Assembly (NCBI RefSeq): GCF_015207605.1 | Contig: NZ_JADEWO010000017.1 | Span: 59,317-123,316, forward strand | DNA: 64,000 bases | Direction of reading: 5' to 3' | Source of the DNA: Oculatella sp. LEGE 06141 | GTDB taxonomy: Bacteria > Cyanobacteriota > Cyanobacteriia > Elainellales > Elainellaceae | Shown: piece by piece, positions 56,970 through 64,000 of the stretch | Layout of the letters: the number at the start of each line of letters is the position of its first letter | Numbering within the stretch: the stretch's first letter is position 1 | Notes under the pieces: model-generated | The model's input: only the letters and a program-made list of their open reading frames with translations | Databases searched by the model: none | Told to the model about the DNA's origin: nothing | Position numbers and translations under genes: made by a program

Positions 56970-57776
56970 GTGACCCAACCAAATGCCCTTCGTGAGTTGC
57001 TCAATGCCGTGGCTCTGGGAGACGTTACCCCAGAAACGGCGCTGACTAAGCTGAAACATTTCGACTTCGAACCCGTTGACGACTTTGCCAATATTGACCA
57101 CCATCGATCGCTACGCACGGGCTTTCCGGAAGTGATTTGGGGACAAGACAAAACGCCTGAGCAAATTGTCCGAATCATTGAAGCAATGCGGCAACGCAAT
57201 CCGGTCGTTATGGCTACCCGGATCAAGCCAGCCGTGTATGAGACGCTACGGGCGCACATTCCTGACCTGCGCTACTACGAAATGGCACAGATCTGTGCGA
57301 TCGCCCCTGCCAACCATGCCCCCTCGCACTCTGGCACCGTTACCCTGCTTTCGGCTGGAACGGCTGATTTACCAGTGGCAGAAGAAGCCGCTGTCACTGC
57401 CGAATTATCTGGTTTTCGGGTCAGCCGCCTCTGGGATGTGGGGGTGGCTGGAATCCACCGCCTGCTGAGCAATCGCCACCTGATTCAAACCGCAGATGTA
57501 TTAATTGTGGTTGCCGGAATGGAGGGAGCGTTGCCTAGCGTGGTTGCGGGTCTGGCCGATTGTCCAGTGATTGCAGTGCCCACCAGCGTTGGCTATGGAG
57601 CCAGTTTTAACGGACTTGCCGCATTGCTAACCATGCTCAACTCCTGTGCTGCTGGCATTGGTGTGGTTAACATCGATAACGGCTTTGGAGCTGCCGTTCT
57701 GGCAGGGCAAATTTTACGAACGGCTGAGAAACACCGCTCCCTTCCATCCCCCATCACTCCACCTGAGATGAGTTGA
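56970..57776 (+). CDS. larB: nickel pincer cofactor biosynthesis protein LarB
   Basis: 268 residues from the GTG at 56970, chosen because it gives the usual N-terminus TQPNALRELLNAVALGDVTP; a TTG 51 bases upstream is the alternative. LarB carboxylates and hydrolyses nicotinic acid adenine dinucleotide to the pincer mononucleotide precursor of the nickel cofactor of lactate racemase. Motifs: IDHHRSLRTGFPEVIWG, VMATRIKPAVYETL, LSAGTADLPVAEEAAVTAEL, IVVAGMEGALPSVVAGL, and TSVGYGASFNGLAALLTMLN. LarC, LarE and LarA are not in the window. It overlaps the next, convergent gene by 23 bp. Confidence 0.9.
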   Translation: MTQPNALRELLNAVALGDVTPETALTKLKHFDFEPVDDFANIDHHRSLRTGFPEVIWGQDKTPEQIVRIIEAMRQRNPVVMATRIKPAVYETLRAHIPDLRYYEMAQICAIAPANHAPSHSGTVTLLSAGTADLPVAEEAAVTAELSGFRVSRLWDVGVAGIHRLLSNRHLIQTADVLIVVAGMEGALPSVVAGLADCPVIAVPTSVGYGASFNGLAALLTMLNSCAAGIGVVNIDNGFGAAVLAGQILRTAEKHRSLPSPITPPEMS

Positions 57777-58185
57777 ACAGCTCAAATACATCCTGGCAAA
57801 ACTGCTTCAGCTTCTGAGCAATATCGTTGGTTGGCTCAGTCGCTCCTGTAATGGTCCAGTCTTGCACGGTAGAAAGCTGCCATTGTTTGCCGTTGTGGTC
57901 AAATCCAGCCAGTTCAATGCCGATCGCCCGATAGGATCGTTCCAGCGGATCGGCATAGAAGCGAACTTGAACCAGAATGCTGCGGCTTTGAAACGAACGG
58001 CTCCAACCAGGCAAATGAAAGCCAACGTCGATCGAATCGGGGTCGATTAACTCCCGTGTATCTTCGTCATTGGCCCACGGCTTCAGATCGGCTCTGGCAT
58101 CTGGAAATTTCGATTTGAACAGGTTCACCATTGCCGCTACTTTGCCAGCAATCTCGAAATTTTTGACCTGTTCGGCTGCATTCAC
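57754..58185 (-). CDS. conserved hypothetical protein
   Basis: 143 residues. Soluble, mixed alpha/beta: NFEIAGKVAAMVNLFKSKF, DPDSIDVGFHLPGWSRSFQS, SILVQVRFYADPLERSYRAI, then IGIELAGFDHNGKQW. A conserved cyanobacterial hypothetical; no named family recognised. Its 3' end overlaps the 3' end of larB. Confidence 0.75.
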   Translation of the reverse strand: MNAAEQVKNFEIAGKVAAMVNLFKSKFPDARADLKPWANDEDTRELIDPDSIDVGFHLPGWSRSFQSRSILVQVRFYADPLERSYRAIGIELAGFDHNGKQWQLSTVQDWTITGATEPTNDIAQKLKQFCQDVFELFNSSQVE

Positions 58186-58586
58186 GTAACTCGCTCCTCA
58201 TCTTGTCTACGAATAACGAAACGGACGATGAACATCGCTACAGCTGATTACCGCAGTGAGATTAGTTGGTCTACTGCTCTCAGACGGCTCAAGCCACCTT
58301 AAAGTAGCAACACCTGAAGTCCATACGTTAGGTTCATGATACTCAACCATTTTTCAAAAGCAGTTAGGCTCAATACGAAATTGCTCGGTCGTGCTGATTT
58401 TGTAAAACGGCCTCGTACCTAATCGATCGCACACTATACAACACCTGATCCAGTGCTGTTTCGGATAGGCGAAGCCAGAAAGACACCCTACAATAAGGGG
58501 GAACAAATTCAGGTGACACGATCGCAGTCATGCCCCCAGGGCAATGGCTTGCATTAGTAGCCTGCTCAAATTTGACCCCCCGAATC
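58186..58586. other. divergent intergenic region
   Basis: 401 bp between two hypothetical genes. No promoter, RNA or repeat could be named; an 84-codon minus frame overlapping the next gene is not called. Confidence 0.4.
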
Positions 58587-58976
58587 ATGCCTAACACACC
58601 CTGCCACATCATCGTTGAAGGCAACCCAGCAATTATTTATGCCAGCCGCAACGGCACTCCAGCTAAAGTTTTACCCACATTAAACCGTTTCCTGGATAAG
58701 TTTTGGCAAGAACGGGACACCTCCGGAGAATCGATCGATACACCAGAATGCCTCGTGGCTCAAATCGTGGTTCGATTCGGCTTTGAACTGTGTGAGGACG
58801 ATTACTCTAATTTGCGAGTCGGGTTAAACTACCGTCCTGAGGTTAAGTACTTGTATCGAATTTCAGCCGATCGCACCGTTCAAGTATGGACTCCCGAATC
58901 TGCTTATCAAACCAATCCCAGTTTAGGGTTGACGGCCTGTCGCCTGCTGCAACAGAATGCGATCGCCACACTCTAA
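58587..58976 (+). CDS. conserved hypothetical protein
   Basis: 129 residues from the ATG at 58587; the longer frame from 58530 adds a segment unlike the rest. Features: NTPCHIIVEGNPAIIYASRN, VLPTLNRFLDKFWQE, LVAQIVVRFGFELCEDDYSN, and YLYRISADRTVQVWTPESAY. No membrane segment or known family was recognised. Ends in a HIP1 site (GCGATCGC straddles nearby). Confidence 0.68.
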   Translation: MPNTPCHIIVEGNPAIIYASRNGTPAKVLPTLNRFLDKFWQERDTSGESIDTPECLVAQIVVRFGFELCEDDYSNLRVGLNYRPEVKYLYRISADRTVQVWTPESAYQTNPSLGLTACRLLQQNAIATL

Positions 58977-59102
58977 CGGCGATCGCATTTTGTAATAGAT
59001 TCTGTTGGGATAGTAGTGATGGGTTGTAACACTGCTTGAGAGGCAAGCCAAACAGAGGCGTATGGATTACGTCTCTGTTTCCAAAAAACCGAATGTAGCA
59101 GG

Positions 59103-59963
59103 CTAAGGAATATTGGCAATATAGCGAGACAGGTCATTGTCTCGATTCAGCCAACCTTGCAAAAAGACCTGCTGGCTGGGGCTTTCTCTGACGCGCTGAT
59201 GGCGATAGTTAATCCGACCTTGAACATATCGTCGAGCCGTGGCAGAGGTATTAGCACGGTCTAGCGCAGATCGAGTCCCTGCACCAAAGACACCATCTGC
59301 CCTGACTCCCAGCGTTTCCTGCAGGAAGATAGTCGAGCCGCCCACCCCAAAGTTCACAGCCGTGTCGAAGTGGACGATCGCCAATGCCCTTGTCATCAGC
59401 CCTGACTGACTCGGCGACCAATACATATCGCGATAGATTTCATCAACTTCTGCATCTGTGATGTATCGCACGCTTTGGTTAGATAAGCCCTTGCGCCGAC
59501 GGTAAGTGGCATACGTCGCCGCTGTAATGCCTTTATTCGTTTCCCCACCAATATCGTAGGGATTGTTAACGTATCCACCTTCCCACTTCAACGTAAACCG
59601 CAACGCTTCGCTTAAAACGTTTGCAGACGGTTGTGGGATCGGCACTGGAACTGGAACCGGAACCGGAGCCGGAACCGGGCGAGGAGTGGGAGCCGGAGCG
59701 GGAGTAGGCGTGGCCACCACACCAACCGAGCTGATGATAAACCGAGCCGCACGCGGCGAGATTTCGTCTGGTCTAAACCCGTATTCACGCGCAAAAGCTT
59801 TGAAGGCGTTGTCGGTCGCCGTAGTCCAATTTCCATCCACCGCGCCAGCCGCAAACCCCATGACGTTGAGTGAAGATTGGAGCGACTGAACCAGTTGGCG
59901 ATCGTTGCGAACTGTGCTGATGGGATAGCTAGTTTGAGCGCGAGCGATTGTTTGTAAGTCCAT
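59103..59963 (-). CDS. GH108-type endolysin-like protein with N-terminal peptidoglycan-binding domain
   Basis: 286 residues from the ATG at 59963 (AGGG upstream); a second ATG 45 bases upstream is possible. The N-terminal part (about 20-80) looks like PG_binding_1 (LVQSLQSSLNVMGFAAGAVD). A low-complexity Pro/Val/Ala linker (APTPRPVPAPVPVPVPVPIP) leads to a GH108 domain with catalytic Glu128 in TLKWEGGYVNNPYDIGGETN, then a C-terminal domain of the PG_binding_3 type (AVNFGVGGSTIFLQETLGV). GH108 enzymes are phage or secreted muramidases. No signal peptide is seen, as in holin-dependent endolysins; no other phage genes are near. Phage origin is an inference. Confidence 0.85.
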   Translation of the reverse strand: MDLQTIARAQTSYPISTVRNDRQLVQSLQSSLNVMGFAAGAVDGNWTTATDNAFKAFAREYGFRPDEISPRAARFIISSVGVVATPTPAPAPTPRPVPAPVPVPVPVPIPQPSANVLSEALRFTLKWEGGYVNNPYDIGGETNKGITAATYATYRRRKGLSNQSVRYITDAEVDEIYRDMYWSPSQSGLMTRALAIVHFDTAVNFGVGGSTIFLQETLGVRADGVFGAGTRSALDRANTSATARRYVQGRINYRHQRVRESPSQQVFLQGWLNRDNDLSRYIANIP

Positions 59964-60313
59964 TTCAACCCTGTGATTAGGAACAGACACTACGTTGCCA
60001 CCATGCATTCTGAGAGGAAGCCTCCCAGCGTTGCCCGCCGGTTCACCAGTTGGGTAAGGCAGCGGGGTGAAGGCTAACAGCCAGTATCAAAATTGCAAGT
60101 GGTTTGAGTGTACCCGATAAGGCGATCGCCTTATCCTGCTGTATCGAACGCGTAACCAATGAGGATTCGCAGTATAAGACCTGATGCCAGCACCCATTCC
60201 ACGAAACAGGAGTGTGCTGCGATCTATGGACTTACTACCCGTTGATTGGCGAACATTCCCCAAACGTCAGTTAAATTTCTAAATTCTCTTGACGCAATCC
60301 TAATTATTGTCCG
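59964..60313. other. 350-bp intergenic region between endolysin-like gene and argJ
   Basis: The endolysin-like gene's promoter should lie here. No further feature was seen. Confidence 0.4.
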
Positions 60314-61555
60314 TCAGGTGGTGTACTCTGCATTAATTTTCACATAATCATAGCTGAGGTCACAGCCCCATGCGTTGCCCTTGCCCTGCCCGTCTCCAAG
60401 GTCAACGACAATCAGCACGGTGTCCGTTTTTAAATAGTCACCCGCTGCCGCTTGTTTCAAATAAGCACTGGCAGCAGCCCGATCGAAGCTGAGAGGCTGT
60501 CCGTGTTCCATCAGCAGAAAGTCGCCTAGTTGAATCCGCAAGCTAGTTTGATCAAACGGAACGCCGGCTCGTCCGGCAGCGGCGGCAATTCGTCCCCAGT
60601 TTGGGTCGCGCCCAAAAATAGCCGACTTGACCAGAGAGGAGCCTGCGATCGTGCGAGCAATTTGTCGTGCCGAGGCATCATCTGGCGCACCCGTTACCTG
60701 TACCTCGATCAGGCAGGTAGCTCCTTCGCCATCGCGGGCGATCGCCTTGGCTAGCCGAATACACACTTCGGTTAGCATGGCTTCTAGTTTTTCGGCCTCG
60801 GTTCCCATCTCGGTAATAGCAGGCGTGCGAGACTGACCGTTTGCCAACGCCAATAAAGTATCATTCGTGCTGGTGTCACCATCCACGGTGATCTGGTTGA
60901 AGCTTTGGTCGGCGGCTCGGCTCAGCATTTGCTGCCAAAGATGGGTTGAAACAGCGGCATCACAGGTGACAAACGCCAGCATAGTTGCCATGTTGGGGTG
61001 AATCATGCCCGACCCTTTGCAAATACCACCAATGCGAACGGGGCGACCATCCAGCGTCGTTTCAAGAGCGATCGCCTTTGTCACCAAATCGGTCGTCACG
61101 ATCGCTGCTGCCGCCTGCTCAGAGCCGTTGTCTGAAGCGGCCGCTACCAGTTGCGGAATGCCCGCCCGCAATTGCTCCATCTTGATCCGCTGACCAATGA
61201 CACCCGTAGAAGCCACCAGAACCGATTCGGCAGGAACCTGGAGCGCTTGAGCCAACAGTTGAGCGCTTTCTACCGCATCTGCCCAGCCCTGCGCCCCCGT
61301 TGCTGCGTTCGCCTGACCGGCATTACACAGGATGGCTCGCGCGTTGTGTTTGTTTTCTAGCTGCTGACGGCAATAGTCTACACATGCGGCTCGCACCTGG
61401 GTTGTGGTGAATACGCCAGCGGCGATCGCCTCTACATCTGACAAAATCAGTGCCAAATCTGGCGCACCAGATGGCTTTAATCCTGCTGCAATTCCTGCCG
61501 CTTTATAGCCTTTGGGGGCAGTCACTCCGCCTGGAATCTCTTGCCAGTCTGCCAT
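60314..61555 (-). CDS. argJ: bifunctional ornithine acetyltransferase / N-acetylglutamate synthase
   Basis: 413 residues from the ATG at 61555, which has GGAG nine bases upstream and gives the usual N-terminus MADWQEIPGGVTAPKGYKAA; the 12-codon longer frame is not used. It transfers acetyl from N-acetylornithine to glutamate in the cyclic arginine pathway. The precursor is autocleaved before Thr191 in NMATMLAFVTCDA; the catalytic Thr is this residue. NAGQANAATG and ILCNAG are further signatures. The arginine route is P-II controlled in cyanobacteria through N-acetylglutamate kinase, linking it functionally to glnB at 26 kb. Confidence 0.95.
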   Translation of the reverse strand: MADWQEIPGGVTAPKGYKAAGIAAGLKPSGAPDLALILSDVEAIAAGVFTTTQVRAACVDYCRQQLENKHNARAILCNAGQANAATGAQGWADAVESAQLLAQALQVPAESVLVASTGVIGQRIKMEQLRAGIPQLVAAASDNGSEQAAAAIVTTDLVTKAIALETTLDGRPVRIGGICKGSGMIHPNMATMLAFVTCDAAVSTHLWQQMLSRAADQSFNQITVDGDTSTNDTLLALANGQSRTPAITEMGTEAEKLEAMLTEVCIRLAKAIARDGEGATCLIEVQVTGAPDDASARQIARTIAGSSLVKSAIFGRDPNWGRIAAAAGRAGVPFDQTSLRIQLGDFLLMEHGQPLSFDRAAASAYLKQAAAGDYLKTDTVLIVVDLGDGQGKGNAWGCDLSYDYVKINAEYTT

Positions 61556-61867
61556 GCTTCTGCTCCAATCTGTCATAACAAGTGTTTTCAAAACATCAGC
61601 GATCTAAAAACGACATTGGGGCATTGATATCAACACCCCAATGATGCTTAGAGAAGGGTCAGTTGCGGCGAAGCCTAACCCTGCCAGATCCAGGCGACAC
61701 GCTACTTCAGTTGACCCACCTGTACCGTCCGACCTCTTCGCCCTCACGATCGAGCGAACCAGGATGCTGTAGCGCTTGCCGTTGGGCTGTAACGGGTCTC
61801 GGTTAAGGCTTCAATTCACCGGAGAATGAAATTCTCTGGCTCAAGCGACCAACCGAGACATATTGCG
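61556..61867. other. intergenic region with terminator palindrome
   Basis: 312 bp between argJ and the cyclophilin gene. Holds the near-perfect palindrome at 61614-61643 (listed separately). A pairing AGGGT/ACCCT flanks GCGGCGAAGC near 61655-61683, another possible hairpin. Confidence 0.5.
61614..61643 (-). terminator. 30-bp palindromic terminator of the cyclophilin gene
   Basis: CATTGGGG-CA-TTGATATCAA-CA-CCCCAATG; read on the minus strand the stem is followed by TCGTTTTTAG, a clear T-run. The only unpaired positions are the CA pairs. Confidence 0.8.
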
Positions 61868-62290
61868 CTAGGCTTGCTCAATCTTGAGGGAACGAATTTT
61901 GTCTCCCTTGCGAATGGCATTCACCACATCCATATCCTGCGTTTGCCCAAAGACGGTATGCACCCCATCAAGGTGACGCTGCGGTGAATGGCAAATAAAG
62001 AACTGACTGCCGCCAGTATCGCGGCCAGCATGAGCCATCGATAGCGTTCCAGCGACATGCTTGTTTTGGTTGATTTCACACTTGATGGTGTAGCCGGGGC
62101 CGCCGGTGCCCGTACCGTGAGGACAACCACCTTGAATCATGAAATCGGGAATGACTCGGTGAAAGGATAGCCCGTCATAAAATCCCTTCTCTGCGAGTTC
62201 CACAAAGTTCTTGACGGTGTTGGGCGCATCCTGATCGAATAAATCGAGATGGATAGTGCCTTTATCGGTTTCCATAATGGCGCGAGTCAT
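61868..62290 (-). CDS. peptidyl-prolyl cis-trans isomerase, cyclophilin type
   Basis: 140 residues, a small cytoplasmic cyclophilin. Catalytic core motifs: [13 protein letters not shown] (Arg and Phe of the active site), [17 protein letters not shown], and LDGVHTVFG. It isomerises prolyl bonds during protein folding. No signal peptide, so it is cytosolic. The ATG lies 8 bases after GAGGAAAAA on the minus strand. Confidence 0.95.
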   Translation of the reverse strand: MTRAIMETDKGTIHLDLFDQDAPNTVKNFVELAEKGFYDGLSFHRVIPDFMIQGGCPHGTGTGGPGYTIKCEINQNKHVAGTLSMAHAGRDTGGSQFFICHSPQRHLDGVHTVFGQTQDMDVVNAIRKGDKIRSLKIEQA

Positions 62291-62387
62291 CGTTTTTCCT
62301 CGTTACTGCCTCTGTACAACAGATGTGAGCCTAGTGTACGCCATCTTTCCCTTTTTAAGAATCGCCCCTTGCCTGTAAATGCTGAAA

Positions 62388-62411
62388 GGGCGCTTCCCGA
62401 AGGAAACGCCC
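62388..62411 (-). terminator. UUCG-loop terminator of the small conserved gene
   Basis: On the minus strand GGGCGTTTCC-TTCG-GGAAGCGCCC with one mismatch, a UUCG tetraloop, followed by TTTC. It lies downstream of the 66-residue gene. Confidence 0.75.
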
Positions 62412-62418
62412 TGACTTA

Positions 62419-62496
62419 TAGCATTCATTTGGCTAGCATTCATTTGGCAGTGATCCGCAACGGATACGGTCTGCAACCATTTACTGCAACCATTTA
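62419..62496. repeat. two short tandem duplications
   Basis: TAGCATTCATTTGGC is repeated at 62419 and 62434 (15 bp), and CTGCAACCATTTA at 62471 and 62484 (13 bp). Two independent exact tandem duplications within 80 bp suggest slippage at this non-coding site. Confidence 0.8.
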
Positions 62497-62536
62497 ATTT
62501 AATGGTGAACTAGCTGTCCTTTCTCGCCCGGTGAGC

Positions 62537-62737
62537 TTAGCTCAGCGAAGCATGGCTGCGATCGTAGCTTGCAGCAAAGGAAGGATGAGCCTTGCCTTGA
62601 ATATGATTCCAGTATTGAGACGCTTCAGGGGGTAACCCTACTTCTGCGGCAGACCGAGCCAACAAGGACTGCTGGCGGTTCTTAATCAGATGATGATGGC
62701 GCATCATCAATGCCCGCGCCTGATCTTGAGTAGACAT
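62537..62737 (-). CDS. small conserved hypothetical protein
   Basis: 66 residues, basic and His-rich: QARALMMRHHHLIKNRQQSL then SQYWNHIQGKAHPSFAASYD. AAGGAAC precedes the ATG by 7 bases and a UUCG terminator follows, so a real gene is likely. It resembles small cyanobacterial conserved proteins of unknown function. The HHH and C-terminal H could bind metal, which is speculation. Confidence 0.72.
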   Translation of the reverse strand: MSTQDQARALMMRHHHLIKNRQQSLLARSAAEVGLPPEASQYWNHIQGKAHPSFAASYDRSHASLS

Positions 62738-62946
62738 AATAAGTTCCTTTTTATGAGTCGTACATGTTAAACTCGGGGCTTTTTCTTCCCCACCTATTCA
62801 TAATAACAGATTTTTCTGTAACATAGGATACAAAAGGGCTTACTTCGCAAAAATTAATCAGGTTTTTGTGTTGCAGTGTCCCACTCTTGCTTGTGATCTC
62901 CGTTGAGCAGTAAGCTCAAACAACTGTGAAGACCGGGGAGGCCAGG

Positions 62947-63801
62947 GTGGCATCTGAACATTTAATTGAAGTGGGAGCGTTGCGGTGGTTTTATCGTGAA
63001 GAACAGCCGATGAACCCATCGGATAAGCCACCTGTGGTACTGCTGCATGGATTGCCTGCTCAGAGCTATAGCTGGCGTAATGTTATTGCTGCCCTGGCCA
63101 GTCAAGGATTTCGGGCGATCGCCCCCGACTGGATTGGGTTTGGATTTTCAGACGCGCCCAGCAAACGCGAGTTTGCCTACACGCCTGATGCCTATGTTGA
63201 AGCGTTTGCGGCATTTCTCAACGCCCTGGAAATTGAACGCTTTTCGCTGGTAGTGCAGGGGTTTGTTGGCTCGGTGGGGTTGCAGTATGCTCTGCGCCAC
63301 CCCGAACAAATTGAGCGGTTAGCCATCCTGAACACCCCCCTTTCAACCGCAGCAAAACTGCCCTGGAAAATCAAGCAGCTTGGACTGCCGCTGGCGGGCG
63401 AAATGTTGACCCAAGACCCCATTCTGGTCGATCGCACCCTGGAAGGCGGCGGCGGTTACCGGGTTGAAGATGCCGATCTCGATGTATACCGTCGTCCCTT
63501 CCTCAAAAGCTCCAGTGCCGGACGAGCTTTGTTTATCGCGGTGCGAAATTTGCAGTTGGCACAAGCTACCGCCGAGATTCAAGCTGGCTTTGCCTCGTGG
63601 ACGCATCCAACGCTGGTTGCCTGGGGGATTCGCGATCCGTGGCTGCCGCTCAAGATGGCGCAGACCTTTGTAGAGGCAATTCCTGATGCAGAATTAGTGT
63701 CGCTGGAGGAAGTAGGCCACTATCCTCAAGAAGATTGGCACGAAAAAGTCAATGACGTTCTCTTGCCTTTTTTACGGCGACAACTGGATTTAACACGCTA
63801 A
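62947..63801 (+). CDS. alpha/beta hydrolase fold protein lacking a catalytic nucleophile
   Basis: 284 residues from the GTG at 62947, which has GGGGAGG five bases upstream; a GTG 21 bases earlier is the alternative. The fold is of the haloalkane-dehalogenase/epoxide-hydrolase type: VVLLHGLPAQSYSWRNVI, APDWIGFGFSDAP, and a cap with WKIKQLGLPLAGEML. The His is present (EEVGHYPQED) and an Asp in WGIRDPWLPL, but the nucleophile elbow, which should be GxSxG or QDWGG, reads VVQGFVGSVGLQ, with Gly where the Asp/Ser nucleophile belongs. Plant plastid homologues share a similar VVQGYFSP elbow. Probably not a classical hydrolase. Confidence 0.85.
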   Translation: MASEHLIEVGALRWFYREEQPMNPSDKPPVVLLHGLPAQSYSWRNVIAALASQGFRAIAPDWIGFGFSDAPSKREFAYTPDAYVEAFAAFLNALEIERFSLVVQGFVGSVGLQYALRHPEQIERLAILNTPLSTAAKLPWKIKQLGLPLAGEMLTQDPILVDRTLEGGGGYRVEDADLDVYRRPFLKSSSAGRALFIAVRNLQLAQATAEIQAGFASWTHPTLVAWGIRDPWLPLKMAQTFVEAIPDAELVSLEEVGHYPQEDWHEKVNDVLLPFLRRQLDLTR

Positions 63802-63952
63802 TGTGCCGCTCCGCTAGAAGCAAGGGGTTTGAATTCGATTTCCCTTTTGGTCGAGGTGGGAGAGTAGGTACTTAGGATCGTGGATTAAATAACCTGTAAT
63901 TCTACCTTTTGCATTTGTACACTGGAGAAGTAGACGATGAAGCGGAAACTTA

Positions 63953-64000
63953 ATGCAACCTTACCCTGCTCCCATTGAAGCTCAAATGCAACGGTACTAT
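63953..64000 (+). CDS. start of a gene, possibly a transposase (truncated by window)
   Basis: The frame MQPYPAPIEAQMQRYY is open to the window edge; GAAGCGGAAA precedes the ATG. The composition resembles the beginning of ISAzo13-type transposases, but 16 residues are too few for a firm call, and no terminal inverted repeat is seen upstream. Confidence 0.3.
   Translation, partial: MQPYPAPIEAQMQRYY

Overview
The window is chromosomal DNA from a cyanobacterium. Signs of this are the many HIP1-type GCGATCGC sites, a BtpA photosystem I factor, a P-II protein of the cyanobacterial type with an NtcA box in front of it, a rimO-crhR operon, a VKOR-thioredoxin fusion, a kinase-WD40 fusion, and several conserved hypothetical proteins of cyanobacterial character. 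No rRNA, tRNA, CRISPR array or complete insertion sequence was seen. At the extreme right edge a reading frame begins that may be an insertion-sequence transposase.

Layout. 1-6 kb: 3' end of thrS, then on the minus strand a gmd-fcl pair (GDP-4-keto-6-deoxymannose/GDP-fucose sugars) and a znuA-znuC-znuB zinc uptake operon behind tandem Zur-like boxes. 6.4-15.4 kb: acnB, a NarL-type response regulator convergent with a membrane histidine kinase, a TPR protein, a conserved hypothetical, an SH3b cell-wall protein and a DEDDh exonuclease. 15.5-18.3 kb: the rimO-crhR operon. 19-31.8 kb: btpA, VKOR-Trx, a GAF-GGDEF protein, a phosphohexomutase, rdgB, glnB, a histidine kinase/OmpR regulator pair, a hypothetical, and mmsA.

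31.9-42 kb is an accessory stress-type block, mostly on the minus strand: a DUF2231 membrane protein, two DUF2993 paralogues, two hemerythrin-like proteins, a short-chain dehydrogenase, an FAD oxidoreductase with a C-terminal Rieske domain, a coiled-coil protein, a Pmp3/YqaE mini-protein and a phage-holin-4-like membrane protein. Many of these families are associated with general, osmotic or redox stress, which suggests a common theme, although no shared operator was identified.

42-53 kb: a zinc-ribbon/Ser-Thr kinase/WD40 fusion, two related alpha/beta hydrolases and a lipase-like hydrolase, fmt, an OmpA-type protein, conserved hypotheticals and queF. 53-64 kb: two tandem family-5 solute-binding lipoproteins without permeases, larB, hypotheticals, a GH108-type endolysin-like protein, argJ, a cyclophilin, a small conserved protein, and an alpha/beta hydrolase whose nucleophile elbow lacks a nucleophile.

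No clearly unprecedented multi-gene system was found. The best leads are the nucleophile-less hydrolase, the two-domain hemerythrin protein that has lost a histidine ligand, an 85-bp dispersed repeat present twice, a second degenerate repeat pair with RNA-like folding, an orphan terminator-like hairpin between divergent genes, and the stress block as a whole.
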